Of a stretch of 64,000 nt of DNA, positions 34,830 to 49,400 are shown in pieces. Numbering within the stretch: the first letter of the stretch is position 1; each line of letters begins with the position of its first letter. The position numbers were made by a program, and so were the translations under genes. The notes under the pieces were generated by a model. It saw nothing but the letters and a program-made list of their open reading frames with translations, was not told the origin of the DNA and made no database searches. The stretch spans positions 2,108,001 through 2,172,000 of the forward strand of contig OZ024841.1 of assembly GCA_964017145.1 (NCBI GenBank). Direction: 5' to 3'. The stretch is from Agrocybe praecox (Eukaryota > Basidiomycota > Agaricomycetes > Agaricales > Agrocybaceae).

Positions 34830-37800
34830 ATGTCTAGCTTAGCTACACAGCTGGCTCAACATGCGTCACTTAACTCCTCCCTTCTTGTTGACCGATCGCG
34901 ACGAAAAGCCACTCAGTCTTACCTTTTCACGGGTCGCGAGGCTGATCAACACGACCTTGAAGCAATTCATGCCCTCGGGATCAATGCTTTACTACATTTG
35001 ACATCGATAAATCCTGCATTGGACAAATACGAAGACATCCTTTTCTCGGATCGGGCTAAGGAGACAGACAGGACACTTTTGTCTGCAGAGGCAATCGAGG
35101 AACTGGACCAAGCTATCGAGAAATTCTTATGGATGCTTAGCCCATACCTGATGGAAGCTCCAACGGGAAAGATCATTGAATGGTTAGTGAGGAGGTTTAG
35201 GTGAGTATATTCTTCTATCCCAATTTCGCATTCTGATTTGGGGTTTCCTTTGGTTAGAATTAATGAATTCAACGTCGAAGCCGTTCTTGCTCTATTCCTT
35301 CCCTATCACGAATCTCCTCATTTTGCAAAAATGATCACTATCCTTCAACTCAAGTGAGTGTTGTCGCTTCACTTTTCTGTTCTTGATACGACGTCTACCT
35401 TTGCAGACCAAACTCTACATGGAGCTTCTTGATTCCTTATAAATCTGCAGCTCAGAATCTCCCTCGAGTGTCCTTAGTGACTGAAATGCTCAAAAACTCG
35501 GATGTCGCTCGTTTCGTGGCTTCTTTACTCCCGACTGCCATTAAAAAGGGTTTAGGCCATCGTGTGTTGGTGACCTTCAATGCTGCAACTTTGCACGAAT
35601 TTATCAAGAGAAGCAAGTCTCTGAATGAAGGAACTGTTGCTTACCTGCTACCTGCCCTTCTTGTACCACTGCAACAAAAGCCTAAAAAGTTAATGAAGGA
35701 TGCTGTAGTGAGTTGCCTTTACCGACTATTTTCCTTGCCATGACTTAAGATGCACCATATTAGCTTGGAAGTTATATATTACTGGCTTCATTAGGGAAAG
35801 AGTGCGAGCTTTCATCAGCGGCACTGAAGGTCATTATATCAACCGTAGCATCGTGCGCACATACTGTTCGTGGGGACCAGTTCGTGAAGTCGCTCGTGGC
35901 AATTTGCGAGTCTCAGCCAGAGCTAGAAAGCTTTACTGATGGAACATTGAAAGCAATCCTCTGCATTCCGTACGTTATTTTCATCCTATGTGCGATTACG
36001 GTTATTTATTCGTTTGATTCTTTCAGTGGTATCAAAGACGAGTTGGTTAGTGGATCGGCCTGGATTGGAAGTGAGAAGGTTTTGAAACCTCTCGTAAAAG
36101 ATTTAAGCAACCAGTACGTGTTATATCTGGTATAAACATGCATTTTATTGAGGCTATTCTAGGTTGGAAGAACCAGCATCTTGCGAAGTATTGGAAGCCA
36201 TTATTGCTACCCATTCGTGTCCAGCCTCTGTTATCGAGACATTAACAACTGGTCTTTTGAAGAGGGCAATCAATGCAGATGCAGACAACAGCATGACTAT
36301 CACTGCTCGACGCCTTCTTGCTCAAATCCGACAGCGCTTGCCTAATTTGCTAGAGAACGCTGTGGAATCCTGTGCTCAAGAAGATGACTCACTCAAGGAT
36401 GCTCTTGAGCAATTATCGATATCTTTGTCAACGGTATGTCTGTCCTGATGTTGTCGTATCATACTCATTCTAAACTTGGTGTAGATTGGTCAAATTTCTC
36501 CCGTGTCGGAGGAAGGAACAGGTATAATGCTGGCCTCTGCAGATGCAGATGCAAAAGTTCGCGCTGCTGCTGTAAATGACTTAGTTGCTTCGCTCGTCGG
36601 GAAGGATTTGTCCGACATTGCAGACTTGGTACGTGCAACATACACCTTGATCGCCTGCGAAACTTACAATATGTATAAGTCTGCTATTCGTAGTATTCTT
36701 TGCGCACGTCTTCAAGATACAGATACAAGTGTTCTCGAGGCATTGTATTCTAACCCTTCCGTCGTCACGCCTATTTTTGCCTTGGATTCAAAAGCATACC
36801 TTTCGAACCTATCGTTGGCCATTGACTCACAGTCCAAAACGAAAAGGAATATACTTCGCCTCCACTTTTTATATCTGACCCAGTCATTCTGGTCTGCGGC
36901 GGAGCCTTCTGTCCGGGAGGATGCATTCCACCAAATTATCTTCCCATTCCTTCTTTTCTCCAAACCAAGGCAAAAGACAGCTGAGCTAGTTTGGGACCTT
37001 ATCGACGAGCATATCATGAAAGTACCTGAATGTCCTTCAATCGAATGGCTCGAAGATTGCATGGCTCTCGTCAAATCAGCGCCCACATCAGAAAACGTCG
37101 ATTCTGTGGAATCAATGAATCAAGTTAACCATAATGTAGCGGAAAAAATTGCCGGTATGATTCTTTAATGATTTTTTCTCCGTGGCTTGTCATAAACTTA
37201 TCCACCTCTTCCAAGACAATATTGTCAAATCCTCTCGTTCCCTCGAACAGATCAATCATGTAGCTGATAAACTGCGTGATTCACGTCCACACGTCAAACT
37301 CATGGGCTATCTTGTTGCTGGCAAGGTTGTTGGGAAACTTGCTGGAGATTCTCAAGTTGAGGTCGCGCATAAGTTTATGGAAGTTATGGACATCAAAGAA
37401 CTGCCGACTATCGATGACATGTCCCAAGAACATCTTGCGTTAATTGTGAGTTCTTTTCTTGCAGTCAAATGTTACTTTCATTTTTGATGCTGTCATTCAA
37501 GTCTTCCGACGATCACTCTCTCGGGAAATATATCATCACCAAGCCAAATAGCCAGACTACATTCAACTGGTTACAAATTTCTCTCCTCGCCGAGATTTCC
37601 AAGATATCAAGGCCGGTAGATTTATTGGTGGATTGGCTCGCGGACGTAATTTCAGTAAGGACGATTTTTTGAAAATTAACACGCCAACTAATTCTACTCT
37701 CGCCATTGATAGGATTCAAAAGAACAGGGCCAACGCTACGTAAGCCTCACAAGGGCTATATACCGCGTCGCGAATGCTTCCAAATCAGTTCCAGTACTAG

Positions 37801-40800
37801 CTACAACCATCCTACAAATTCTATTCGGAACTCTCAAGAGCGATTCTCTAGCATTTTTAGCTGGTATCTGGTCAAATGCAGGCGCAGCTGGCTCACCGGA
37901 CTCCATTTCTCTCTTACATGCTGCCGCTTTCTTAGAAGCGCACATACAAGAAGATGATGGCGTCGACTTCCAAACAATAATTCCTGCGTTACTCGTTGCT
38001 CTCCAGAGTACAGATAGTCGTACTTGCCAAGGTGCACTTGAATGCCTTGCCCGCATTCGGTTGCTTTCAGAGCGCAAACTTTCTTCAGTCTATCGATTTG
38101 ACACGATTTACGGAGAGAACAAAGGTGAGGAATTACTCCGCAATAACCATACGCAACCTTTCAACTTATTCATATTTAGACATACTTCAGTACCTGGACC
38201 AACATGATCTCAAGAGGTATCTTGGTATTCTAGTCGAGCATAGAGATCATTTCGCAAATGATCCAACATATCTTAAAGTTCTCCATGAACAACACCTATC
38301 CCGTGCCAAAACTGACAAGAAGAGAGACTTGGAGTAAGCATTAATCTTATTTTAAAAAAACAAGGATCTAACGTACATGGTAAAAGATACAAAGATCGTG
38401 TTGTGTGTTATCTTCTTTCACACATCAACGCGTCTTCTTCAAGCAATATGCAAATTTCTCTCCTCAAATGCCTCGCCACAATCACAAACAAGGCAAAGAT
38501 TCAAATTCTTCTTCCAACAATCCAACTGCAGATAGCAAAAGTCTCTGCAGCCGACGGCGGGCTTACTACGGACTCCACTTCAGAAGAAATCGCTACGCGT
38601 GTTCTGTCATGTTATGACTCTGCTTCAGCACAATATCTCAATGAATCGGCCCCTGCTTGGGACGTGTTTGTTAAGGCTGTGCGCACATTCTTCCGTTTAG
38701 GTAATGCATACCATTTCTCCGTCAACTGAGTAGTATCTCATGCATTTCTTGGATAGGTACTCCCTTGGCCTGCCAGGAAGCCCTTGCGCATGCGATAGAA
38801 ACAGGACTGTTTGAACATCTCATTCAGCAACGAAAGCTCGCCATTTGCGACGTTCTCCTCGATGTCGGTTCTCAATACGTGGCTGGCGTAAGTGTGAGTA
38901 TACCCTTCTAATAGGTGTCGCTGACGTCGGTTGTATAGACTTCATTGGCTCGTAGAGTCTTATCAACTATCTTGGTTGACGTTCAATTGATCGTTCACCT
39001 ATTGGAAAGCCTTACTCCGGCTGGTCCAACGTCCAGCCCCCGAGTTAGCAAAAGGGCCAAGACAACCGAGTAAGTCGCCATATATCTATCGCGAATGTTG
39101 TCATAAATTGAGCATTATTTGCCTTAGTTCTCCCGATGATTCCCTTCCACGCCTTAGCCTCCTTGTTGAGATCCTCGGAACCAAGTCTTTGCCTGGTTCT
39201 TTGGACCTTGTTTCGCGCCTCCTGGACACCCTCAGCAAAATTGTTCAGGTTTTACCACAGACAGAAGCCGACGTTAGCTACACAGAACAATTATTGATGT
39301 CAGCAGTCGAAAGCTCTGCTTCCAAAATCACAGTAAGTCATACTTCGTTTTCATGACGGCCAGACATTTGAACGATAAATTAGGAGGTTCCCAACATCTC
39401 TCCAAGTGTCATTAGGTTGGATATCCTGGTTGAAGTCATTCGAGGTAAGGGTCCTTTTTACTTCGTCGCGGCACATGCTTAGAAAATGTGCAGTATCGAA
39501 CAACCCTCAAACATTCCATCAAGCGTTGCTTCTGATTGCCGATCTCGCCCGACTTGCCCCGGAATCAGTTTTGTACAACGTCATGCCCGTCTTCACATTC
39601 ATGGGGTCAAATGTCTTCCATCGCGATGATAGCTACAGCTTCAAGGTTGTCCAGCAGGTTGGTCGTCTTTTCATGTCTACCTTGGAACGTTCTCAATGCT
39701 TCTGTAGACAATCGACGGAATTGTACCTGTGATGGTATCTTCTCTGAAAGAGGCGCATACAAATTCCCTCGATCTTTACCTTGCGTCGAAGGAATTTTTA
39801 CGTGTATTTTCCGATGCCGCAAATCACATTCCTCGTCATCGTCGCAACAAGTTAGTCAACCTTACTTGCCATTATACTGCTTCACTGACGTTGAAAATTT
39901 CAGTTTCTATGCTCACTTAGTTGACGTCCTTGGTCCTCGAGACTTCCTTGCTCCGATATCGATGTTACTCCTGGAAAAGAGCGCCAATCGAGTAATTCGC
40001 CAACCTTCTGAAGAAGTTCAAAATTCACTTTCTTTGCCTATTTTCTTATTCCAACACAACAATTATGCCTTGCAACTCCGTGTAAGATTCTGTTTTTATG
40101 ATATGGTTGACGATCTGGGACTCACTTCGCATAAAATAGGCTGCTACTGAAATATTGGAAGAAAGCAAACGCATCGTCTCACATATCAACAATCCCGAGT
40201 CTTCTCAAGCTATCTTCCTCGAAGGGACCGCGTAAGTTTTCATTAGAGTGTTGGTGATGGACTGGTTTTTAATCACAATAATCTAGAGACGGTGACCACT
40301 CGACTTCCTCTTCTACTATTTTAAGACGTCGTGCCCAAGCTTTGGTTGTGTTTATTGGTTATGCTTTCAAGCCAAAGAATGCTATCTCCGTCGAAACTGA
40401 GGAGAAGGTGTCCATTGGCTCAGTAATATCTCAACTGATTATGCTGGCCACGTTACCTGAAGGCTCATCCGTTGAAACAAGAATACAAGATGTTTCCGAG
40501 GCTGCACGATCCACAATGAACAGGCTTCTCGCTGGAATGTCTGTCGTCGATTTCATTGAAGCCGTTCAGGTGATGCTTGAATCGGGTGACCAGAAGGTAT
40601 TGTACAGTTGTGGCATTTTCAATTACAAAATCTCATTGATTTTTTCTAGGTTCAATCAGGGGCGTTGGATCTCCTTGCGAAGAGATTGCCAGACGTATCA
40701 CCCAAAATGCGTCCTACCCTTACTACATCTGTGAACAAGATCCTAACGGCTGTCAAGACCATTTCATCTGTTCAGAAAGAGGGTCTCATTGTTGACCACG

Positions 40801-42507
40801 CTCTGCAAGCCATAAAGTCAATTTCTATGACCATGTCCCCAGGAGAGGAAAGTGCCTTGACAGATTTGGTGCCATTTGCGCTCGCTTCTACCAAAGAAAA
40901 GAGCACTGCTCTCTCAGCCTTAGCTGCATTATCGTCTATGTCGTAAGTCCCCATGCATATAAGCATGGTGTGTTTGGTTTACTGATATTTTCCCAGGGTT
41001 AAATTAGGCTCTCGTATCATTCCCTTCTTCCGATCTATCATTTCTCAAAGTATCTCAGTGTTGCGAAGCGACAATTCAGGCAAGCTTTAGGCATAATTTA
41101 CCTCAAAAGCTACATGCTCATCCACAGAAACAGATTTGTTCGATGACGCGTTTGCCATTCTACGGGGATTGCTGCAGACAATTCCCTCATTCTGGGGAAG
41201 CAGTGAAGTGACACAAGTGGCGTATTTGTATATGGATCAAAGTTCCTCGGCGTCCAAACCACTTGCTTCTGCGTTATCCAGCCTGACGAAGTCCCTTGCC
41301 AAGCGCACTCCAGCTAAGGTTCTCATTCCAACTTTATTGGATATGTGGCAATCTGCGCAGACATCTGCACACTTGGTATATCTTTTTCTTTCTTTCATCG
41401 TATATTGACTTTTAGAACTGATTTGACCTCCAGAGTAAAACTTCTGCATACTTCGATGTCATGGCACGAGCCCTTCAGCACGCAGACCGTCCGACCGTTT
41501 TGGAGTATGTCCGTGTATCATTTAAGATTTTCTTGGAAGCATTGGACATTGTTAAGGTCGACATCGAGGTTAGTTTTTCGTCAATTTGATTTAACCCATC
41601 TCATTTACACAAATGCAGGCGGAAACACGCGTCATCTCAGCTTTCAAAGAGCTCGTAGTTAAACTTAATGAAACAGCGTTCAAGCCTCTCTTCCGACGTT
41701 TATATGATTGGGCTTTTGTTGAAAAGGCCGGTATGTACAGCTATAATTTCTCTTGCGGATGTGTCATTCATGGACACTTCATCTGGTAGACGATATTTCT
41801 CGCAAAGTTACATTTGGACATCTATATATTGCTCTGCTTGATTTCTTCAAGGTATGCCGCAAAATAGAGTGGTAGTGAAGCCATAGCAGAGCTAACCATT
41901 TATATGCAGGGCTTGATGGTGCCATATATGTCCTTCCTACTCCAACCATACAGCGATATCTTGACTTCGTTCGGAAAATCTTCCGTTAACGACTTTGCCC
42001 TGTGGTCAACTGTCATCCAGACACTGACTCGCACTCTCAATTTCGATGACGCCGGTAAGTGATTTCTTTTGAATGAAGTATCTTGCGTCTCATTTTTTTA
42101 TAGGTTACTGGCGTGATGACAAGCTTCGCCAAATTTCAACACCCCTCACTAACCAAATTGAAGTCTGTGTTCGGCTGAAGCTGACAGACGGTGCTGGTAG
42201 AGCACAGCTACAAGATTGCTTCAGCGCTCTCATCGAGAACGCCACGGATGACACATTGCTCAAGAACATCAATCTGGAAATTCTCATGCATACGCGATCA
42301 GAGGATGCGCGCGTGCGTCTATTCGCTTTGTCGTGCAGCGAGGCGGTCTGGAAGACTAGCGGGGGCGGGAAGTTACTGGGTTTCGTGTCTGAGACGGCAA
42401 CGTATATCTCGGAATGCAGCGAAGACGAAAACGATCTAGTAGTTAAGGAATGCTTTAAGCTGAAAGATGCGGTTGAGAGCATCGCCGGTAAGATCGACGG
42501 GTTGTAA
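34830..42507 (+). CDS. UTP10: U3 snoRNP component UTP10 / HEATR1
   Basis: Very large HEAT-repeat protein of the t-UTP/small-subunit processome, needed in the nucleolus for pre-18S rRNA processing and linked to rDNA transcription. The start [19 protein letters not shown] and the following [17 protein letters not shown] match the conserved N-terminus of this family. About 29 introns of roughly 50-60 bp split the gene. The first eleven exons are 34830-35200, 35258-35353, 35407-35707, 35764-35969, 36027-36113, 36163-36433, 36485-36628, 36680-37154, 37216-37445, 37502-37654 and 37713-38124. The estimated protein is about 2000 residues, usual for the family. HEAT-like helices are visible throughout; the C-terminal part (about 41.4-42.5 kb) contains the BP28CT-like region, including [20 protein letters not shown], and ends [13 protein letters not shown]. 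The frame after ATG is favoured over an upstream TTG. Intron 36629-36679 has no in-frame stop. Confidence 0.93.
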
Positions 42508-43402
42508 GGAATACTCTAGCGTTATTATATCTACATGCCAAAAAAATGATGACATGGGGCCACTGGTGAACTCGATTCTATATTCCAATATTCTGTCACC
42601 TTTTGGACACTTTCGACTGCTTCAGAAATTTGAACAAAGAAAGAAAATCATTTCTTTGAAAACGGGGCAAAAGGGGAGTTCTGCCCTACAATCAGTGGGC
42701 ACATCTTCGTTTGCAATGGGTTCATGATCGTCTGCCATGCCTGGAGTCCAAAGGATTAATTAATTAATTTCTGCGAATTCATTTGTCCCACTGCGCTTTC
42801 GTCCGCATGAGCCAGGGTACGCTAATTCATATTATGTATATGCACGATTTGACTGCTTTCCGTCATGCATTACCAACCAATTTGCGCAAAACATGACAAC
42901 TAATTCGTGTATTCAAGATTTCGAGGTGGAATGATTTGAGTATAAAAACATGGCGGAGCGGGGTATGCAAGTGAGTATGAATGAGTATAGTACTTATGGA
43001 TATGTTGTACTTCAAGCAGGAAAATAAATGTGAAGAAAAGAAAGAAAATGCAGCTAAAAATGCGTTGATCTCAAGAAAAACCATGATGATGAATGCGAAA
43101 GCGTGTAAATCCGATGTATGGCGAAGGAAAATAAGAATAACTAGATGAAAAACGAAAGAAAAAAGAACGAAAAGAAAACACTGACTAGGAAAAAGAACTA
43201 ATTAGTGGACACGAATTACCGACAAGCCCGCGGTGGGTATATACGTGGATGGTATTTTGATAGGGTAAGTAAGTTGTCCTCCAGATAGAAAGAAAACGAA
43301 AACGAAGCAAAGGAGAAATTATAAGAAATAAAACGAAGAAATAAAAGAATAGGCTTAAAATCCTCCTCGCATTGCAAAATCTTAAGGATGGATTTATTCG
43401 CA
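42508..43402. other. convergent intergenic region
   Basis: Between the 3' ends of UTP10 (+) and the PAK-like gene (-). It has A/G-rich runs (43.0-43.4 kb, mainly AAGAAA-type) that form the 3' flank of the PAK-like gene. No RNA gene seen. Confidence 0.5.
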
Positions 43403-46400
43403 TCACGAACCACCATCTTGCAATGCTTTTTCGATCGACATGCACTGTGAAAGCAATAAGACTACCACATGTCGGCCACATGCCTTGTGGGTGATGAAAG
43501 AACTCTGTAAAAAAAATAGTCAGGAAAACTCTAGACAAAGTCAGACAGAAGAAGGGTGGACAAACCTTGAGAAGCTCTGCCGGGTCCGGTCTCAAAGCTG
43601 CCGGCTCGGAGCATCGTTTCAAGAAGTCGTGGAAAGCAGGAGAAAAGAGTTCTGGCTGGCGCAGAGGAGGCCACCTTTCCCCACTTAACCCATTAGGTCC
43701 TACTGTCGTAGGTCCCTGCGTGTCGGAAAATGGTGGATCTTGCTGTGCCATTTCCCAGACAGTGGCACCTAGAGACCAGACATCCACTTTGAGCGCATTA
43801 TACGGAGGTCTAAATTGTTTGTGTTGCTTCAGTTTCGAGAAAGAAAAAGAAAAAGAAGACAAGATATGAGCAAACTGACTTTCGCACTTCTGGAGCTTGC
43901 CAGTAAATAACACCGACGACGTCGTCGCGCATGGGTGAGTCGCGCGTCACTTGTACCGCATTTGAGAATTCCGCTTCAAAGAAAAAAAGGCCAAACATTA
44001 GAATCTCACGCAGGCAGATAATGATATCAAACAAATAAACGTACCTAGCTTGAGCACGCCATGTTTATTGAGCAACAGATTATCAGAACGCACGTCGCGA
44101 TGCGCGATATTGTGTTTCTGAAGGTAGTCAAGCGCGCTTAGAACCTAAACATAGACGGTATCAGTTACCATTTAGGGCACGCGGACATTTTAAAAGAGCA
44201 AGACAAAAAAGAAAAGTCGATGAAAAGACTATAAAGAAAGATACAAAAAGGCAAAGGACTCACATCGCTAGTAAACCTCGCAACCACCCTCTCCTGCAAC
44301 TGCAGGCCATCCCCCACCAACGCCACGATATCCGCCAAACTCCGTTCCATCAGCTCCATACGCACCCAGAGCGAGTCCTCGAGCAGATCAACATACACCG
44401 CGTCCATACCGAGGATATTATCATGCGTGGAGGACAAATCCCGCAATAGAGTCAGCTCATGCTGCAGATCGCGCAATTTCGTCGCCGAGATTGTCGCTGC
44501 CGCAGAAGGTGCAGCAGCAGCCAGGCCCGCAGATGCAGACGGCAAAGGCACGATAGCCACGCTCTTAATGGCCACCCACACCTCTCTGTCCTGTGCCTCC
44601 CTGTGCTCTCTCTCATCTCGTTCTCGTACACTTGGCGAGAGCCTCTCCTTGATCATTTTATAAGCCCCTTGCTCCATGTTAACGCGCGCAGCGTATACTG
44701 AGCCGGATTCGCCCTCTGCGATTTCGCGCAGATCGAGGTAGTGCAAGCGTGGGTCGGCGATGTAGCTGTCGATGAAACATGAGAGTGGCTGGACGGCGAA
44801 GGAGAGCCAACCGCGATACTGGGGGTGTAATGGCGAGAGGGGCGACGCTGATGTGACCGAGGTAAGACTGCCGGTGGGATGGGAGTCGGGGATAGCAAGG
44901 TGGTCGTCGGAGATGATGATCGTAGGACGGCCAGTAGAAGTAGTGTTGTTGTTATTTGAGGCGGCCAAGGCAGTAGCAGCAGCAGCAGCTTCAGCTTCCA
45001 TAGTCTCTTCATCTGGATATCCTTCGAACTCGGGATCGTCCTCGTAATCCTCGTCGTCTTCGGGGTGCTGCGGCAAGTACTTCATCTGAGCCTGACCTCC
45101 TCCTGGACCAAGTCGTCCCACATTGCCTGGGAAAGCATACTTATCGGGTGTAGGTGAAGGCGTCTGCGTACCGTCAAGGTAATACAACAAAGGTGAGTTG
45201 ATGCCACCATCATCCGTCGTTGGTGTCGGGTTCTCTAGATATTGTTCTTGAGAGCTAGAGGTCGTCGTCGAGCCGCCTGAGCTTCTCGTTCTACCCGACA
45301 CACCTGATCCAGAGCCAGCACTCTCTTCGCTGTCCCCGAAATGCGAACTTAACGGCGACGCAGGAGGTTTGGTCTCTCCTGTAGCATTATTACGGCGTCT
45401 CCTACTGTCAATCACATACGCTCCAGCTCGTGTCGCGATCGATACGTTCCTGACAATAGTGGTGGTGGCAGCAAGTGCAGTAACAGTAATCGTGGATGAG
45501 CTGCTTCTACTCGAGTCGCGATTGGGGTCACGATCAATCATGTCCAAGTCCTCCATAGAGTTGACGCTCAGATACTTGCTGTTCCTCTTGCTCGGAACGG
45601 CCAAGTCCATCGTTGGCTCGCTACCTGGGACGGGAGGGAGAACCTTGATGTTGTCCCCTTCATATCCCTCACCAGCACCAGCCTCTCCTTCGTCGCCATA
45701 GTCGCTCCCATCGTCATCATCCTCATAAGTATCCTCTTCCGGCGGATACCTACTATTCTCCGGCGGCCTCGAATACGCGTCCTTGGTGTTCAACACGCCT
45801 TCGCCCGCACGCATCTTCCGCACATTATCCACCCTCTCCTCTTCAGGCGAGAAAGGCAAAGTAGCAGAGAACGTCTCCGTCAGCGCTGCTGAATACTCCG
45901 CCGGAGGCGGCGACATGCCCACGAGGTCGCCCACCGTCTGCGTGCCAGGCGGCAGTGGGAGAGGTGGCGGGGTCTGCTGGTGATACACCTGCGTGGACGT
46001 AGTAGGCAGACCTGCGCTCTTCATCACGTCTTTGGCGCCTGGAGGCAGGGCGACACTGAGATGCAACCCAGGAATGGCACTGATCATACCAGGATCCATC
46101 ATATGCTCGATCTCGTTCCATAGCTGTGCCGAGTCAGGGCCAGCAGATGAACCAGCAGGAGAAAGCGCGTCGGCCGCGCGAGGACTGAGCAGCCCATCGG
46201 CAGTGGTATTGGCTCCTTGAGGACGTCCGGCACCAGGCGGTGGTGAAGTCGAGATTACCTTCGACTGGGGAGGCTGACTTTGGACTGGCACTTGAGCTTG
46301 AGAAAAGGCAGCCAAAGAAGGTAAAGGCTTGTTCGCATTGGGCGAAAGAGGCGTAGGCGGCACGCTTCGAGAAGGGACTGCGTTGGTCGTAGGTTCCACG

Positions 46401-49400
46401 AGAGCCGGAGAGTCGCGACCACTGTTATTCCCGCTATTCGTGCTGTTGGTGTTGGAACCAGAGCCAGTAGCAGCCAATATCTTTGACCGCTCAATTCGCA
46501 GGTTATTGGCTGTGATAGCTGATATACCATTAGGATTGGCAATGGCGATCGGGGGAATAGGACGAGACGGCGGAGGTTTAGAATTGGGCAACGGCTGGCC
46601 AGTTTTGCGAATGCGGTTTGGTGGTGTCGAAGTAGTCGGCGGAGGAATTGGAGCAGTTACAGCTGGCGGAGGAGGTGTAGGTGTGGCACGAACGGGCGGG
46701 ATAAAGGCAGGCGGAGGTGCCGCCTTGGGCACAGGAGCGGCGATTGCAGTCTTTGTAGGAGGGTTCCTCTCCCAAGGCCTTGCAGTCCCAACCACAGCCG
46801 TTCCAGGTGATTCTATCTTTTCTCGTCCTCGTTCCTTGTCCTTGTCCTTGTCCTCGAATTCGCCATCTAACCCAAAACTCAAACCCAACCCGCCATCTCC
46901 ACTCAGGGAAATACCCGAAAGCAACGACTCGCTCCACGACGACAAGTCCGAGCTGTCCGGCAAGAGCGACAATCTAGGCGGGGCACCCATCGTCCGTCTC
47001 TTATCCTTCCTCTTCACGCTGTTACGCGCAACGATGCCCACCGCATCCTCAGGCATAGGCGGCCGTTCTCTCTCCGGCGACAACGGCGAAGTGTGCTCGC
47101 CCTCAGGGATGCTTTCCAGTGACGTCGTCGACCCGGTACGACGGTGATGTGCATCGGAGGAATGTAAGCTCCCCGCACTCCTGCTTGCTTGCCCATACAG
47201 CCCTCCTGCGCCGCTCGCACCCCCGATACTCGTGCTGCTCTGGTTCTGCGACGATATCGCTTTACCCAGACGGCTGCGCAACGATCCTTGAGAAGCTGCA
47301 CTACGGAGGGATCTCGCTCTCCCTACACCACTCTGGGGCAACGCATTGGACGAGGATATCGACGTAGACGGCATATGTCTCCCTTCTCTTCCCTCTGACG
47401 TCACACCCAAAGAATATTGCGACGGGTTGTTCAGGCTCGCATCCGTCCCTGCTCTCGGCCGCGAATAGATCTGCCAAACAGGCGCACCGTCGCCCCCACC
47501 ATCTCTTACACCACCCTCTTCTGCAGGCAGCGAAACGAACTCCTCGTCAGAGGTGTACGCCCCGCCCTCGCCGCTCGACGCGTCGTCCGAATCTTCGCCG
47601 TCCGTCTTGCCTGCTCCCGCAGTCGAATCCTTCCCCTTCTTCCCGCCTTTCTTCTTCTTCGACTTTGCACCAGCACCGCTCGAATCCTTCCCCTTCCTAT
47701 TCTTCCCAATCCCAATCGACCCAATGTTAATGCCCCATTTACCCTCCTTCCCTGTCCCTCCTCCATCCTTCTCACTATTATTCGACTTCCCCGACCTTAT
47801 CCTCCCTACACCGACACGCATCGCGCCTACAAGGTTACTGCTCTGCCTTGCCACGACGGACGAGGCATGCGCAATGGAAGAAGAAGCAGACGCAGCGGCG
47901 GTCGTGAACGCGTTCTGGTTGTTCGATGAGCCGGGATGCGAAGAGGTAGATTGGGTGTTGGCATTATTGTGCGAGTGGTCAGAAGACGACAAAGCGAGGT
48001 TGGACTTGGACGCCGATTGCGAGAAAGTATGTCCGTGTCCTGAAGACGAGGCCGACGCGTTCGCCTGGGCCTTTGACGACTTGTTCTTCCCCGCGCCCCA
48101 CATAGTCGTCGTCTGCTTCCTCTCCTCCTCCTCCTTATCCGATAGATCCATATCCAGCATACTCACTTCGTCCTCCTTCCGTCCCGTCCCTCCTAAAAAT
48201 TTACGATTACTACCACTACTGCTCCCAGCCTTCAGTGCACTTCCACTCCCACCACCACCATTAACAACTCTAAACCTCGACGTCCCACCCGCCATCGACA
48301 TCACACCACCACCCGCACCAGACGAAGACGCGCCAGACGTGACAGTCGACTCGGAGCCCAATCGTATAGTCTTCAACGCAGCTGGCAGATCCACATCTTC
48401 ATCGTCATCTTCCATATCATCCTCGAGCCCTGACGATCCATGCCCCAAACTCGAGCCACCGCCTCCGCCTCCTTCATGATCCGACGCCGCTGTCATCCCT
48501 GTCCGCGACTGTGCACGCGATGGGTTTCGTGAATGTGATCTGCTGTTGCTGCCACCGGCGGCGCCAGTACCACTGAGGTTCGGGGACGAGTACGAGGGGT
48601 TCACGTTTGCTGGGTTGGCGTATGGGTGTCTGTATGCCGCTGACGTTGTCGCGCCAGGCATTGGAGGAGGCGGAGAGGGTGGGTTGTACCGATACGCGAC
48701 AGAGTTGTTGAGTCCTGCGAATGAGTCGTTCGGGTCTTGCGCGTTCATATTTGTCGTGTCGTGGTTATTGGATCTGTTCCGTTACCCAATAATAATAATG
48801 AACAACAACAACAACAAGAAATGAAGAAAAACATCGGTGAAGTGCAGCATAAACAAGAGTTGAAAAAAGAGACGCACGAGCTGCCAGATGTAGACGTTGA
48901 GAGTTCGTTCTGCCGATGTCCATTTCCTTTCCCCACTGCCGCCGTAACCCCTCTTCCACTTCTGATCGTCAGGTCCTTCATACTCCCCCCTCCATCCTCC
49001 ACATCATTATACGGCGTCGGAGGCTTCCTCTTCGGAGGTGGCACCCTCTGTACCGGTGTTGTTGTTGTCGTTGGAGTTCCCACGAAATTGGGGTTAGGCT
49101 TGAGGGTAAGGTTGAGGCCTGAAGAAGATGAAGCAGGGATGGCGGAAGTCGATGCATTGGCGTTATTGTTCGTGAAAATGGTGGGCAGTGCGGGTCTCTG
49201 CGACGTTGAGGATGAAGACGCAGCTGAAGATCCGTTGGAAGTTGATGTACTGGGAACGACGAGTCGCGGCAGTGAAGTCGTCCGCGGTACTGGCTGGATA
49301 TGCGGTGGTGGTGTCAAGCCTGAGGTGCCTGTTTGTGATTGCTGCTGTGTTGATGTTGATGCTTGGGGCTGAGGCGCGAAGGAAAAATTCGAAAATGCAG

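Noticed and set aside
47553..48479. 308-codon plus-strand frame and the 272-codon frame at 46329
   Set aside because: Antisense shadows of the low-complexity Ser/Gly/Pro exon of the PAK-like gene; composition explains the lack of stops.
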